Assembly: GCF_028554725.1 (NCBI RefSeq)
Contig: NC_071671.1
Span: 29,574,001 to 29,638,000 of the forward strand
From: Zeugodacus cucurbitae
Taxonomy: Eukaryota > Arthropoda > Insecta > Diptera > Tephritidae
DNA: 64,000 nt
Direction: 5' to 3'
In this document: positions 44,154 to 54,743 of the stretch, in pieces
Layout: the number at the start of each line of letters is the position of its first letter
Position numbering within the stretch: position 1 is the stretch's first letter
Program-made: the position numbers and the translations under genes
The notes under the pieces: generated by a model
Seen by the model: only the letters and a program-made list of their open reading frames with translations
Told to the model about the DNA's origin: nothing
Databases searched by the model: none

Positions 44154-45040
44154 AAATATCAAAAAATGTATAAGAACATATGGTCGAAGAATACAGGTCG
44201 TGGTATACAGTTTATAACTCTTTCAATATGCCATTTTTGTGGTGGTAAGTTGTTTTTATGTATGATTACCATTGAGTTGTTGTTGATGTTTGGTTGTTCC
44301 GAAAACCGTTTTGATCGCACTTGAAGTTCGTTGATATAATGCAACGAATTCGCATTTGCTTGACAACAGCATTGGGTGTTTCCTTTCTTCTGGAATATCT
44401 GCTGATTCTAATCGACCTCCAATTTTCAGTATTTGAAATCCTTCGGTATACTCTAAAAAAGGATTTAAATAACGCAATACACCATTTGTCGTGAAACTTT
44501 TCTGTAAAAGATGAATGTCATTAGCGAAATGTATATGTTGATAATTCCAAGTGTAGTTACTAATCGCTGATTCACGATTTCTAAAATGTAATTGGTGCTA
44601 TCGATTGAATTGAATGCTGATTTTCGTTTCTACCTTTCAACAACTTCCATGTCGATATCATTGCAGCTGTCCTGTGGCTATTTCTCTGAGTTTTCGTATA
44701 GAAATCCTGGTACTATGTACAATATTGAATCAACAAGCTCCTTCACAGTACATCCTCTAGACGCAACATCTGCCGGGTTACAATGAGTTGGTACATATCT
44801 CCAATGGGCACATTTGGTTAAATATTGAATTTTCGAAATTCGATTGCCAACATAAGTCGAAAGTGTTGCAGAATGCATCTTCAGCCAATGTAAGACTATT
44901 TGCGAGTCTGTTCAAAAAAAATATTAAAAGATTTATGAAAAATTGTTGGTTTGATTTTTGCTAATAAACGAGCATGGAGAAGAGGGCCACTGAGCTCTAA
45001 TTTGTTTTTTGTTGGTTTCAACCCAGGACTTAGCAGTGAG
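44154..45040 (-). pseudogene. BEL/Pao RNase H to integrase-end fragment (right arm)
   Basis: Mirror of 35774-36660. Its upper end carries the hAT target duplication GCAGTGAG (45033-45040). It is the 3' half of the BEL element whose 5' half lies at 49469-53511. Confidence 0.83.
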
Positions 45041-45948
45041 CAGAGAATGTAGAATATAGAGAAGGTCCAATTGCGGACCAGCGTGTGAATTGTCAAAAAC
45101 TAACAAAATCCTATAAGCGAGTTTCACCACGGCTGGCTCGGAAGGAGAAATATTAGCAGTGCCTCGTAACAGAGCTGAGTATTAATTGAAAAATATGCTC
45201 AGAGGTTTACATTTCTATTATAGACGCATGTTAGGCTCTTTGTTTATATATTGATGCATTTATATGCTTACTATATACAACTGATATAAAATTCGTTTTG
45301 CGGATATTTATGAATGCATTCACAATTGAAAACATTATGCGATTTCAGAGGTATATTTGTAAAAAAAATATTCAAACGGACCCCTCATATTTATGTTAAT
45401 GTTTTATAATAATATACATATGTATATACTTTCATAAAAATATGTTTTATATTTTTATATTTACTAAATACATATCGAATAACACTAAAATGAACTGCAT
45501 ATTTCGTAACTTAAACTTGCATATACGTATGTACATATGTACATATACAGGTATGTCTTCAAAAGTTCGAATTGTCTCATTATCACTTATCAGTGAAGGA
45601 CATTTCAAATGTGCGCGCATTGCTCTGTATGCATATACATACATATGTTTGTATGTCACTGAAAAAACACACAAACTTACAATTGCACATGCGTGCATGT
45701 AAATCTGCCAACCATAAAAAAAAATCAAAAGCATTGTTCTACAAAACCAACAAGCGCCTCAAACGCATAAGCAGCATCACAAGTCAATATGGCAGCCAAT
45801 CGACGAAGGCAAATATTGTAGTAAACCAGTGTTGTCCAACGTGACTGTGTGCACGTTAAGCTTGTGTTGGTTATTAGCGTACATTCGGAAAGCTACAAGC
45901 AGACAACACGAATACGAAACAGTGCGTACAAATAAGTAAACGTACTTT

Positions 45949-47666
45949 TTAAAAATTACGGTCAACTAAATTATTTATATTTATTTCTTTATTATTTTGC
46001 TTAATTCTAATGAGATCAGAAATGTGATTGTTTGATAGTAGATTTCTATATTTGCTTTGAATATGCTTTAAAGTGGAAAATGCCACTTCGCAACTATATG
46101 TTGATCCGAACATTGAAAATATTTTAAAAATTTCATCTTTCGCTAGTGGATACTTTTTTTCATCAATCATTTTCCAAAAATAAATACCGGAGTCAATAAG
46201 TAACGAAAAATCTGATCGCATTTCTCTGACTTCTTTTTGAAGTAACGGATCAAAGGTAGCAACATCACACGTCAATGGGTTATCATATATGTAGGTTTAT
46301 CATTGGTTGTATATCAGCTAGATCTTTAAATCTTTTGTTGTAATTTTCTAAAATACGAGATATAATTTGGCTATAGTATCTAATTTATTTGTGATTGAAA
46401 ATTTCTCTGCAAGTGATGATAGGTTTGGCATACTTATTAAATTGTTATGGTTGATTTGATGGGTTAAATTCTTTAATATTTCTTGAAATGTGTTTATTGT
46501 GTTATGTAAATTGAAAATTAGTTTATTGTTGCAATGTCAGATTTAATTGATTTATTTTTGTGATGTCGCACAGAAATCCTAGATCCGTCATAAATTCTTC
46601 ATTATTCAATGATGAAACCAACGATTTTTCTAACTCTGAATTATCATCTTCTAGAAATATTTTGACCTCTGTTCTTAGTTCGAAAAGCCTTTGCAAACAT
46701 TTGCCTCTACTTAGTCAATTAACTTCGGTGTGTAAAAGTAAATCGTTATGTTCAGCGTCGATTTCTTCTAAGAAAGTTTTAAATTTATTATTTATGATTT
46801 TAATTGCTGTTTCCCTTGCTTGTACACAACCCAGTTCTTTTGAAAAAAGCACTTGTTGGTGAATGCAACAATGAAATGTGGGAACCTTAATGTTATTCAT
46901 AGATAACTGCCCAACCAAACCAATTTTTTTGCCCACCATGACCTTCGCACCATCTGTACATATTGCGCTCAATTTATTTGTGTTCGCTATAGAGAAAACA
47001 TGCTCTTGTAAAGTATCAAATAGAGTTTTCCCGGTGACGTTACCAAAGAAAGCAACAGTAGTAACAATTTCTTCAAAAGTCTCAAATCTATCATTGACAG
47101 TTTTTGCACAAATAACTAATTGGCATATGTATGTTGTTACTATCTGTGCTTTCATATAAGCATATTGAATAATATCTACAGTTTAACAATCTTTGTTTGG
47201 TACAGGACTGTATATATGCACTGAGAACCTCAGTTCTACGTGCTATAGTTTGGTGGGATAATGGAATGGTTTTAAAAATTTCCTGCATTTCTTTACCTTC
47301 ATCAAAGCATTGCAAAACAAAAAAACTTATGCGACGTTTCTGAAAAACTCGCCATCGGTGAAAGGTCTGCCTTGCTTTACTAATGCAAGTGCAACTACAA
47401 AAGATGCCTTTTCACGTGAGCATACTTTTTTGTTTGCCATAGGCTGAGAATTTAATTGTAAATAAAATTTTCTTTTGTAATTATCAAAAAGACTTTTTCG
47501 GGCGTCTCCCTCGATATTTACAAAATTTTTGTGATAACGTTCATAATGTCTTTTTATAACATGTTTGCTACAACGGTTTATTTTTTTATAACAAATTAAG
47601 CATTCTGCATGCTTTTCATTGTTCTCAATAAAAATAACATATTTCCCAAATTTGTTGGAACATTTT
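45949..47666 (-). pseudogene. hAT transposase remnant (right arm)
   Basis: Mirror of 33147-34865, with the same stops and frameshifts. It reads MVGKKIGL where left copy 1 reads MVSKKIGL; Gly is the usual residue in the family, so this arm has the older state. Confidence 0.85.
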
Positions 47667-48798
47667 TAGTGCGTTCTGTTTTTAAAGCGTAAAACGTGAA
47701 TGGTGTTGCTTGCTTGAAATTCTAGCGTCAACTGATCGCAAAATTCTGCTTTGCTTGCCTACGAAGTTGAATACAGTAGCACAATCGTGCTTTCACAGAC
47801 ACTTGTCGCAACATGTTGGTGTGAGGTGTCTGGCTTGCTGTTCAACTGTCCGTGCGCTATTGTGCGCATAGGCCGTGGACAACGCTGTAGCAAACACTAC
47901 AAAAACATGTTCATTCATGAACGCAGGCGCACATTCACTTGGCAAAGTTGCTTCATTCATAAAAGCAGAGCGATACACATCTCCCCGCGCATGCCATGCC
48001 AACAAATGCGACGATGACAAAAATCATAAATTGAAGATTTTTCTAATGTTTCATCCAGAAGGAAAAGTTGCAACGCCGCAAAAACTTAGGGATAAAAGTG
48101 ACAACATAGCCCTTGAGTCGATTTAAAATATTTTCAGCAAAAGTTCTGTGGCTCGGAAAAATTTACGTCGATATGTTTGCATGCTCATACATATTCATAC
48201 ATATTTAAGACAAGCCGATTTTATACCAACAACGCAATGTTGCATCCCTTTGGCATTGCGCAGGCGGCCATCAATTTTTCGACACATCGAGCTTAACAGA
48301 GCCGTTTCAAGTGATCCCTCCGTAATTAAATATAATATAAATAATTAATTGTATTTAAATATACTACTAATATATGATGCCAAATTTTTATGTACTACAA
48401 TTCATTTTTGTAAGAATCAAGACATAAAACAATCATTAATAATATGAGTTGGGGACATGGACCTCTTTGCCTGCAAAAACGCGACACTGATTTCAAGTCT
48501 GTGACAAAAAATTACTATTTGCTGTCATTCGTTGTCCGTGGCAACAAAGATTTTACAAGAAATATACTACAAGTGCACATATTTACACACATATGCATGT
48601 AAACAAATTTACGAACATTATGGGTATGGTTCTTTTGATTTTGTTTGCATGCACACATAATTACAAATTATGCGACAACATTTATTCTTTTGATGTTAAA
48701 CAGTGGTGAAACTCGCTTATAGACTTCTTTGGTGAAACTTCCTTATAGAAACGCCTTCGACCAGTGTGGCCATTAGCCCGCCGTGAACCTTCTCTATA

Positions 48799-49452
48799 CA
48801 GTTGATCTCCTTTTTGCACGGTTAACTGGGACAGTAAATTACTCGTGTAAAAAAAACCGTGCAAAAAAAATCAAATTTTTATATAAAACTCACTATTGGG
48901 ACCAATTTAAGAAAAAAATCGTGCAAAAAATAGAAAACGTGTAAAAAAGATCTAATTTTACATGAAAATCTATCTATTCGTACAGTGAGAATTTACACTG
49001 TTGTTGTTGTTATAGACTTTTCTGGTATTATGTGTATGTACATATTACTGTTAGAAGGAACAAACAACAACTATTCTGGGAATGGTAAAAAATAATACAT
49101 TTCAAAGTTCCGTCATTAGTCGCTGTGTATTCTTTTTTCTTACTTCTTCATACAGCTTCATTTATTTGTTTACGTATTGAAATTGTTGCAACCTTTTCAA
49201 TGGCTTTCGAATCTAAGATTTGTATTTTTTAGTTTAAACCTAATTTAGAATTTATTAAATTCTATTAACAGCAATGGATTTGTGACGTATTGACGTATGG
49301 AATTTTTATTTTATTGCAAAAAAGTATACAATTAAAATAAAAAATCCGTGTAAAAAAAGTAAAACCGTGTAAAAATGGTATCTGGGAAGTGTTCAAAAAC
49401 ACCGTGTAAAAAAAACCGTGCAAAAAAAAACGTGTAAAAAGGAGATCAACTG
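48799..49452. mobile_element. MITE, 654 bp, Tc1/mariner-pogo type
   Basis: Terminal inverted repeats CAGTTGATCTCCTTTTT are flanked by TA at 48797-48798 and 49453-49454. Subterminal copies of CCGTGCAAAA and CCGTGTAAAA cluster at both ends. No transposase frame is present. TA target and CAGT start fit the Tc1/mariner superfamily; a pogo/Tigger origin is a guess. The empty target, CTATATTCTAC, can be read at the opposite hAT end. Confidence 0.88.
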
Positions 49453-49468
49453 TATTCTACATTCTCTG

Positions 49469-49770
49469 CAGTGAGTAAGCGAATAGTAGTGCCAAATTTG
49501 TTGATAACACGAGTATATGTATATTGCGCAGCCATATGCCCGTATCGATGCGTCACAGAATCCATGTATCTGAAGAAACTCCATATCTGTCGAAGAACAA
49601 GTTCAGGAAGTTTTCCAAGCCGATTCAATGTTCTGTGGCACTGATTCATCCCAATCCAATTAGTAGCCATATTTTTTGCAACAAGATTTTTGAAGTTATA
49701 ATAACAGGAACCAAAATACCGCGTGGGTCGTAAAGTGTCGATTCAACAGAGAGGAACGCTTTGTAAAACT
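49469..49770 (-). pseudogene. BEL/Pao fragment: end of RT region and start of RNase H
   Basis: On the minus strand, SVESTLYDPRGILVPVI matches the conserved FDPLGLL region of the BEL element at 1569-1607. FCDASIRAYGCAIY is the RNase H start. LLTA at the end runs into the hAT target duplication, and the continuation LLTAKS is at 45040 downward. Confidence 0.8.
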
Positions 49771-49956
49771 ACCAGTGCACAGTGGTTCCCCCCATAGGCC
49801 AAAAATCAAAAAATTGTTAGCAAAATATTTCGACAAAATGTAAACGAATTGTCTGTAAAACTATCAAAATTTTATATGGTAAAACAGTTTATTCTGGAAA
49901 TCTAAAGAACTTTCTTAAAATAGAATCGAAGACGTGAGTACATGTTCATTTTCACA
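49771..49956. other. Unassigned DNA between BEL fragment and Tc1 element
   Basis: AT-rich. It may be decayed BEL DNA, but no coding match is visible. Confidence 0.4.
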
Positions 49957-49958
49957 TA

Positions 49959-51589
49959 CAGTGGCTCACAGCCAAAATGATGCAGCAACGAAATGAAAAA
50001 TCGCTTAGTCAAAAATCATGTTTATATTTCGAAATTAAAAACTTTTACTAATTTATTGATTAGGTACATACATATGTATATGTTTAATTTTTTAAATAAA
50101 AAAACGCAAAAATTATTTATTTTTTACTAGCGTTAAGTAAAAACATGTTCGTATACAGAAATACAAGCTCACAGCCAAAATGATACACAAATGTTTACCG
50201 TTAGCGGCGACAAGCTTTGCGCCGATTTTCGAATGCAAATACTGTTATAAATGTGAGCAATCCTGGAATGATATTTAAAAGTTTTGACATTTTTGTATTG
50301 TCATTTTAAAGTATATTTTAAAATGGGCCGCCAAACCAGTATTGAAGTGTGCGAGTTAATTCTAAGTATTATAAAGACGGAAAAAGTCAACGTAAAGTGA
50401 AACTGAGTCAAGGAACTATTCGACATATCATTTAATGTTACGTTCTTGAAAATCGTATCACAAATAAAATAAATCGTCTCATAATAAAACATTTAACGAA
50501 ATTGACACTCATTGGATTGCACGGAAATATGTGAGAAAATCCCCATTTAAGTGCTCCAACTTGAATCAACGAAATGGAAAAATCCTTTGGAAGAACAGTC
50601 ATCCCACATCCACATAAGAAAAATGCTCAGAGAAGCTGATTTAAATGGCCGCACAGACCGAAATAAACCGTACATCAACACTAAAACTCGAAGTGCAATG
50701 TGAAAGGTTGCAAACAAACAGTTAAATAAGCCTTTTAGCTTCTGGAATACCGTAATTTTTGGAGATAAGAGTAATTTCAACCTCTTTAGATCTGATAACA
50801 ATGGATATGTATGAACAAAACCAAATGCTGAGCTACAACCGCAAAATCCACGTAGTACCGTAAAACATGGTGGAGAGCATGACATGGTGTGTGGATGCAT
50901 GCCGTCTTCTGGTGTCGGGAATTTGGAATTCATTGATTGTACTATGTGCAAGAGTGTGTATCTGGACATTTTGAAGCGAAATTTGCTACAAAATGCCGCG
51001 AAATTAAATACTTTCGGTACTATCAAGATAAAGATCCGAAGCACAAATTCTGAGTTGGCTAATTTGGAACTGTCCACATAGTATAAACACCAGCGCAATC
51101 TTCAGATTTGAGTAAAATACAGAATCTGTGGACAGTTTTGAAACGAGATATGCAAAAATACCAAAATAGAAATACTGCCGACTTGAAAAACGCCCTGCAA
51201 ATAGAACGGAATAAAATTGGGGTAAACTATACAAAGAAAGTGGTAGAATCCTTGCTGAAACATGTGAAAGCAGTTATAAATAGTAAGGGGCATCCCACAA
51301 AGTTCTAATCGACCTAAAAATTTAGTTGTGTCCTTAAAAAATTACAATATATTTGGTTTTTTTGTTACTGCATCATTTTCGCTGTGAGGTGCAATATTAT
51401 TATGTAGTTTGTTTTTGTTGTAGATAAATGAAATAACTATAGAATCTGATTTTTTTAAAGCATAAATTTAATGTGTATATCTGCCGCTGTAAAGTGGCAT
51501 TTAAATGTTATGGAAAATGTATTTAGTTTTTAAGTAATATTTGCTTTAGTATTTTTTTACGGTTGCATCACTTTGGCTGTGAGCCACTG
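49959..51589 (+). mobile_element. Tc1-like element with long inverted repeats (IR/DR type)
   Basis: The ends CAGTGGCTCACAGCC (49959) and GGCTGTGAGCCACTG (to 51589) are inverted repeats flanked by TA. A second copy of the motif, GCTCACAGCCAAAATGATAC, lies at 50167, and its partner near 51367-51390 (GCATCATTTTCGCTGTGAGG). Long terminal repeats of about 210 bp with motif copies at both ends are the IR/DR arrangement of several Tc1 lineages. The element is 1,631 bp, a normal length. Confidence 0.92.
50323..51308 (+). pseudogene. Tc1-like transposase, decayed
   Basis: ATG at 50323 (MGRQTSIEVCELIL). Stops follow within the DNA-binding region. Catalytic-domain pieces are IFGDKSNFNLFRSD (first Asp block), TVKHGGEHDMVCGC (Trp changed to Cys), SGVGNLEFIDCTM, and in another frame DKDPKHK (second Asp block). 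The last part, 51108-51308, has PAQSSDLSKIQNLW, where the third acidic residue of the usual IENLW is replaced by Gln. It is inactive. Confidence 0.85.
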
Positions 51590-51604
51590 TATATGCAAAA
51601 TCTA

Positions 51605-51990
51605 TAATATACTAACGACATCTTTTTTGGTCAAATTTGCCTTGTAAAGTGCTATAACTAAGCCTTAAATTTGGCAGGTGAATATTTGGATAAATTTTTT
51701 TTGGGAAAGTGGGCGTGGTCGCGCCTATTTATGTTTTTTGTGCATATCTCATAAACGGCTATAGCTAAATCAACCAAATTTTCTGGAGTCATCTCCTTTA
51801 AGTACTTGATTATAAATCATGCAAATGGAGGAAATCGTATTATAACCACGCCCACGTCCCATACAAATGTTATGTTGAAAACTACTAAAAGTGCTTTAAT
51901 TCAGTAAGGAAAAACATCCGAAACCCTAAATTTTATCGTAAAGATACTACAGTTTGAAAATTGGCGAAATCGGTTAACAACATTTACACC
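51605..51990 (-). repeat. AT-rich interspersed repeat, fragment B
   Basis: It carries AAAGTGGGCGTGGTCGCGCC and ATAACCACGCCCACGTCCCA and follows the middle of copy D (58620-58830). Termini and the GGACGG block are missing. Confidence 0.75.
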
Positions 51991-52059
51991 ACAATTTTGA
52001 AGTCCATTTGTATTCAGCCGCAAGGTTTTCTTGACCCGGTGGCATTGTATAAATGATCG

Positions 52060-53511
52060 CAAATCTGTTGTTCACGAGTCCAAGCTTCTGGGATGGTAGT
52101 AACTTCTTCCAATTTCCACAACTTTTCCAATTTGGCACCCAAAGATTCATTGGCTAAAAATAAACAAGATGGTTTAGATATGTTGTTACTGCCAGTCTTA
52201 TAGCGTCCCGAAACGATCTAGCCTAAGAGCGTTTTTTGCAAGATGGGTAAATTAGAACCAAAATGGATTTTACCTACAGATAGAAGACTGAAGTAAGTTT
52301 CAGTAACATGTTGATTTTCTTTGGTATATGAGTACAATATTGTTTGGAATATTCCATGTTGAAATGTTGATTTCAGGATCTGGTTGATAAGCGATTTGCG
52401 ATGTGATACAAAAGGTTAATGGAAGTTCGAAACCGGTGACTTGCCACTTGATGTTAGGTGTAGTTTTGAATTTAATGTGTGTTAATGACAAACCAATGCT
52501 TTGAATTTCTATATTTTTTTTTTTTGTTTCTAGGCAGCAACAATTTTTCGAAAAATCATCTGTGATGAAATTGACTTGCGAACAGGAATCTAGCAGTGTT
52601 GTACCCAATCTATAGTTCCCCGTTGAATCACGAACGATTGCTGTTGCAAGGATTACATTATCCAACGATGAATTATTCAAGTGTGTTGATCCGCGGTGAA
52701 GTAGACTATAGTGCTGCCGGGAACAAACCTTGCACCTGTGTGATGATGGACAATTGGCGACTTGATGTCCCTTCGATAGATAATTGATGCAAAGTCCAAT
52801 TTTCTTTGCATGATCGAAACGTATAGTGAAGTTTAGCGTTTTAAATCGTTCACAATTAAAAAACTTGCGGTTGCTATTAAAACAAAATTGGCACGATATG
52901 CTAGAGCAGGAAAACGTATAACCTTTTGGTTGACTCCTTGATTTCGGAGTGGAGTGTTTGTTACATTGAGCTGACGAAGTGCTATGCGTGAATAGCAGAA
53001 GCTTTACTAATCAAACTTCTTAGCTAAATGCCATTAGGTTTCACAACTGCTGGTAAATCTAATAGCGAATTTATTCCTTCCAAGAAAATCAATGTTTTGT
53101 TGTAATATCGCACCTTCAATCGTTCTAACGCCTTCTAAGGCTTGGCTTCTGAGACAATTTCGAAAATGGTTGAATTTTTCGATATTTGTTAAATTTAACT
53201 CGTGATCAATTATTTACTTTATTACGAGGTAATAAAGTTTTGATAATTCGAATGCTTGCCATCAAACGTAGGAAGCTTAAGTGGTTGATGTTTTGAGCTT
53301 GATTGTACCACGCAAGTTGACATTATTTGCGATGTCAGTTTGAATTGAGATACATAAATAAATATGACTCCAAGATGCCTGAACGGCATTTGTATTCGGC
53401 CGCTGAAAGAATCTTTCCACCTGGCCGTAAGCTAGCAACGATGATATTTTTAATACGCGAAATATTTTTCTTGGTGTTAGCGCGTTGTTGTTTTAGTTCG
53501 TCCAGAGACAT
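52060..53511 (-). pseudogene. BEL/Pao gag and protease (5' part of the nested BEL element)
   Basis: ATG at 53511 opens MSLDELKQQRANTKKNISRI, a typical BEL gag N-terminus, which stops after about 55 codons. LPTFDGKHSNYQNF (about 53270-53230), LRSQALEGVRTIEG and a knuckle-like LCINYLSKGHQVANC (about 52795-52750) follow in broken frames. The protease frame 52680-52300 has VILATAIVRD, TTLLDSCSQVNFITDD (active-site Asp with S for the usual T/S-G) and LPLTF. It then fades near 52060. RT between here and 49770 is missing; repeat B and the Tc1 element occupy that place. Confidence 0.82.
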
Positions 53512-54106
53512 TTGTATAACATAATATTTTATGTGCTTTTTAGTTTCAAAATTATATTGAATAATTATAGTTATAATTCTAATGAGTACTTAGGTAATAA
53601 TTGATTAGTTAATTTATGCAAAAAGAATCAACGAAAATAATATGTTTGAGATGCAACAAACATACGAATATCATCTGCAGAAAGTGGTGTTGACGAAACG
53701 TATCGGCGGCACTTATGTGCGAGCGATGCTGGTAAGTTCAATGGTAAGGGTGTTCAATGATGAAGATGCAATGACGATAATGTCCAACGTTGCAGTCCGA
53801 TACAGACTGTATCCGAGCGATGCTGGTGTGTTCCATGATAAAGATCCAACGACGATGATGGGAAATATTAGCAATTCAACAATTTTGCAAAGTCAGATGC
53901 ACAAAATTCTTAATTGCCCTGCTATTTTGTGTCCTGGTTTAAAACAAATAACAAATTAGAGACTCATATTGCTCAATTTGAGATGAGACACTATAGATTG
54001 AATACTAAACCGTTTCTAAATAGATTTCACCACAGAAGAGTCTTTATTAGAGACTACTTGCTGAATACCGGCATTAGTACTTTGCGAAATCTGCATAAAA
54101 TAGAGG
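53512..54106. other. Unassigned DNA with a short imperfect repeat
   Basis: It may include the BEL 5' leader or LTR (53512-53640). GCGATGCTGG occurs at about 53727 and 53818 with similar sequence after each (GTTCAATGATGAAGATGCAATGACG versus GTTCCATGATAAAGATCC-type), a 91-bp diverged duplication. No gene is recognised. Confidence 0.45.
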
Positions 54107-54245
54107 GAGACCCCAACGGAGTCTAGGTGGAGAAGGACCTGGCTTCACTTGGTATCACCAATTGGCGCCAAACTGCCAAAAGAAGGAATGAATGACTCAC
54201 GGTTGTGGAATCGGCTATAACCGCGTAAGCGGTGCCTACCCAATC
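54107..54245 (+). mobile_element. RTE LINE 3' tail fragment
   Basis: It translates to VEKDLASLGITNWRQTAKRR with NE and a TGA, then LTVVESAITA, matching the C-terminus of the LINE at 14320-14410 (minus), where RNEWRALVDSAI is read. Its 5' part is absent. Confidence 0.75.
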
Positions 54246-54743
54246 CAAGATGAAGAAGTTTTGTTTTTCCATGTTTATCAAATGAACTGCAACATGATGT
54301 TTTGATTGATACATTTTTCGTTTTGTTAACACTTTTGTTTTCATTTTTATGAAAAAGACGCCTACTCTGTTGTGTTTGTGTTTTTTTTTCAATGTCAATT
54401 CCATTTTTTTATACCACAGTTTATTCGCGTTCTCGTAACGAGAATGGAATAAATAAATAGTATTCTATCCAATATATCGTACTCCCGGTCCTAAGCTACC
54501 TCTAAGCCAAATTTAACCAAATCGGTTCAGCCCTTCTTGAGTTATAAATAGTGTAATGCATATGTAAATTGACATTAGTCTAACATGGATGTCTCAATAT
54601 AATTTAAAATATTATATTTAATTTTTTTTTAATATTTAGTAAATACCATACCACCATGAGGTGTGCAACTAGGCGCGTTATGCGCCTTGGACTACCTTAA
54701 AACTACGTAATAAATAACTATATTCAATAACAACAAAACAAAA
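54246..54743. other. AT-rich DNA with no recognised gene
   Basis: About 500 bp. A short CTCGTAACGAGAATGG palindrome is at 54434. Nothing else stands out. Confidence 0.5.

Larger units (their letters stand above)
42777..48953 (-). repeat. Right arm of giant inverted repeat
   Basis: It is the reverse complement of the left arm without the tandem duplication. By eye there are only a handful of single-base differences over 6.18 kb (for example at 46920-46935 and 48095-48105) and one single-base indel near 46380. Unlike the left arm, its outer side continues without a break into the rest of the MITE, hAT and BEL, so it looks like the original locus. Confidence 0.95.
45041..49468 (-). mobile_element. 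hAT element, complete ends, with nested MITE
   Basis: One end starts CAGAGAATGTAGAATATAGA at 45041. The other is its inverse, split by the MITE: the outer 14 bases are 49455-49468 and the inner part lies left of 48799. Removing the MITE and one TA restores a match of at least 26 bp between the two ends. The flanks GCAGTGAG at 45033-45040 and 49468-49475 give an 8-bp target duplication, sharing one G with the end. CAGAGAA-type ends and an 8-bp duplication fit hAT. Without the MITE the element is about 3.77 kb. Confidence 0.9.

Noticed and set aside
31860..48953. One very large transposon with 6-kb terminal inverted repeats (Foldback or Maverick type)
   Set aside because: The edges fall inside a MITE and a LINE, there is no target duplication at the edges, and the arms contain several known separate elements.
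50547..51098. A 183-codon minus-strand frame
   Set aside because: It is antisense to the Tc1 transposase remnant, whose plus-strand motifs are clear.
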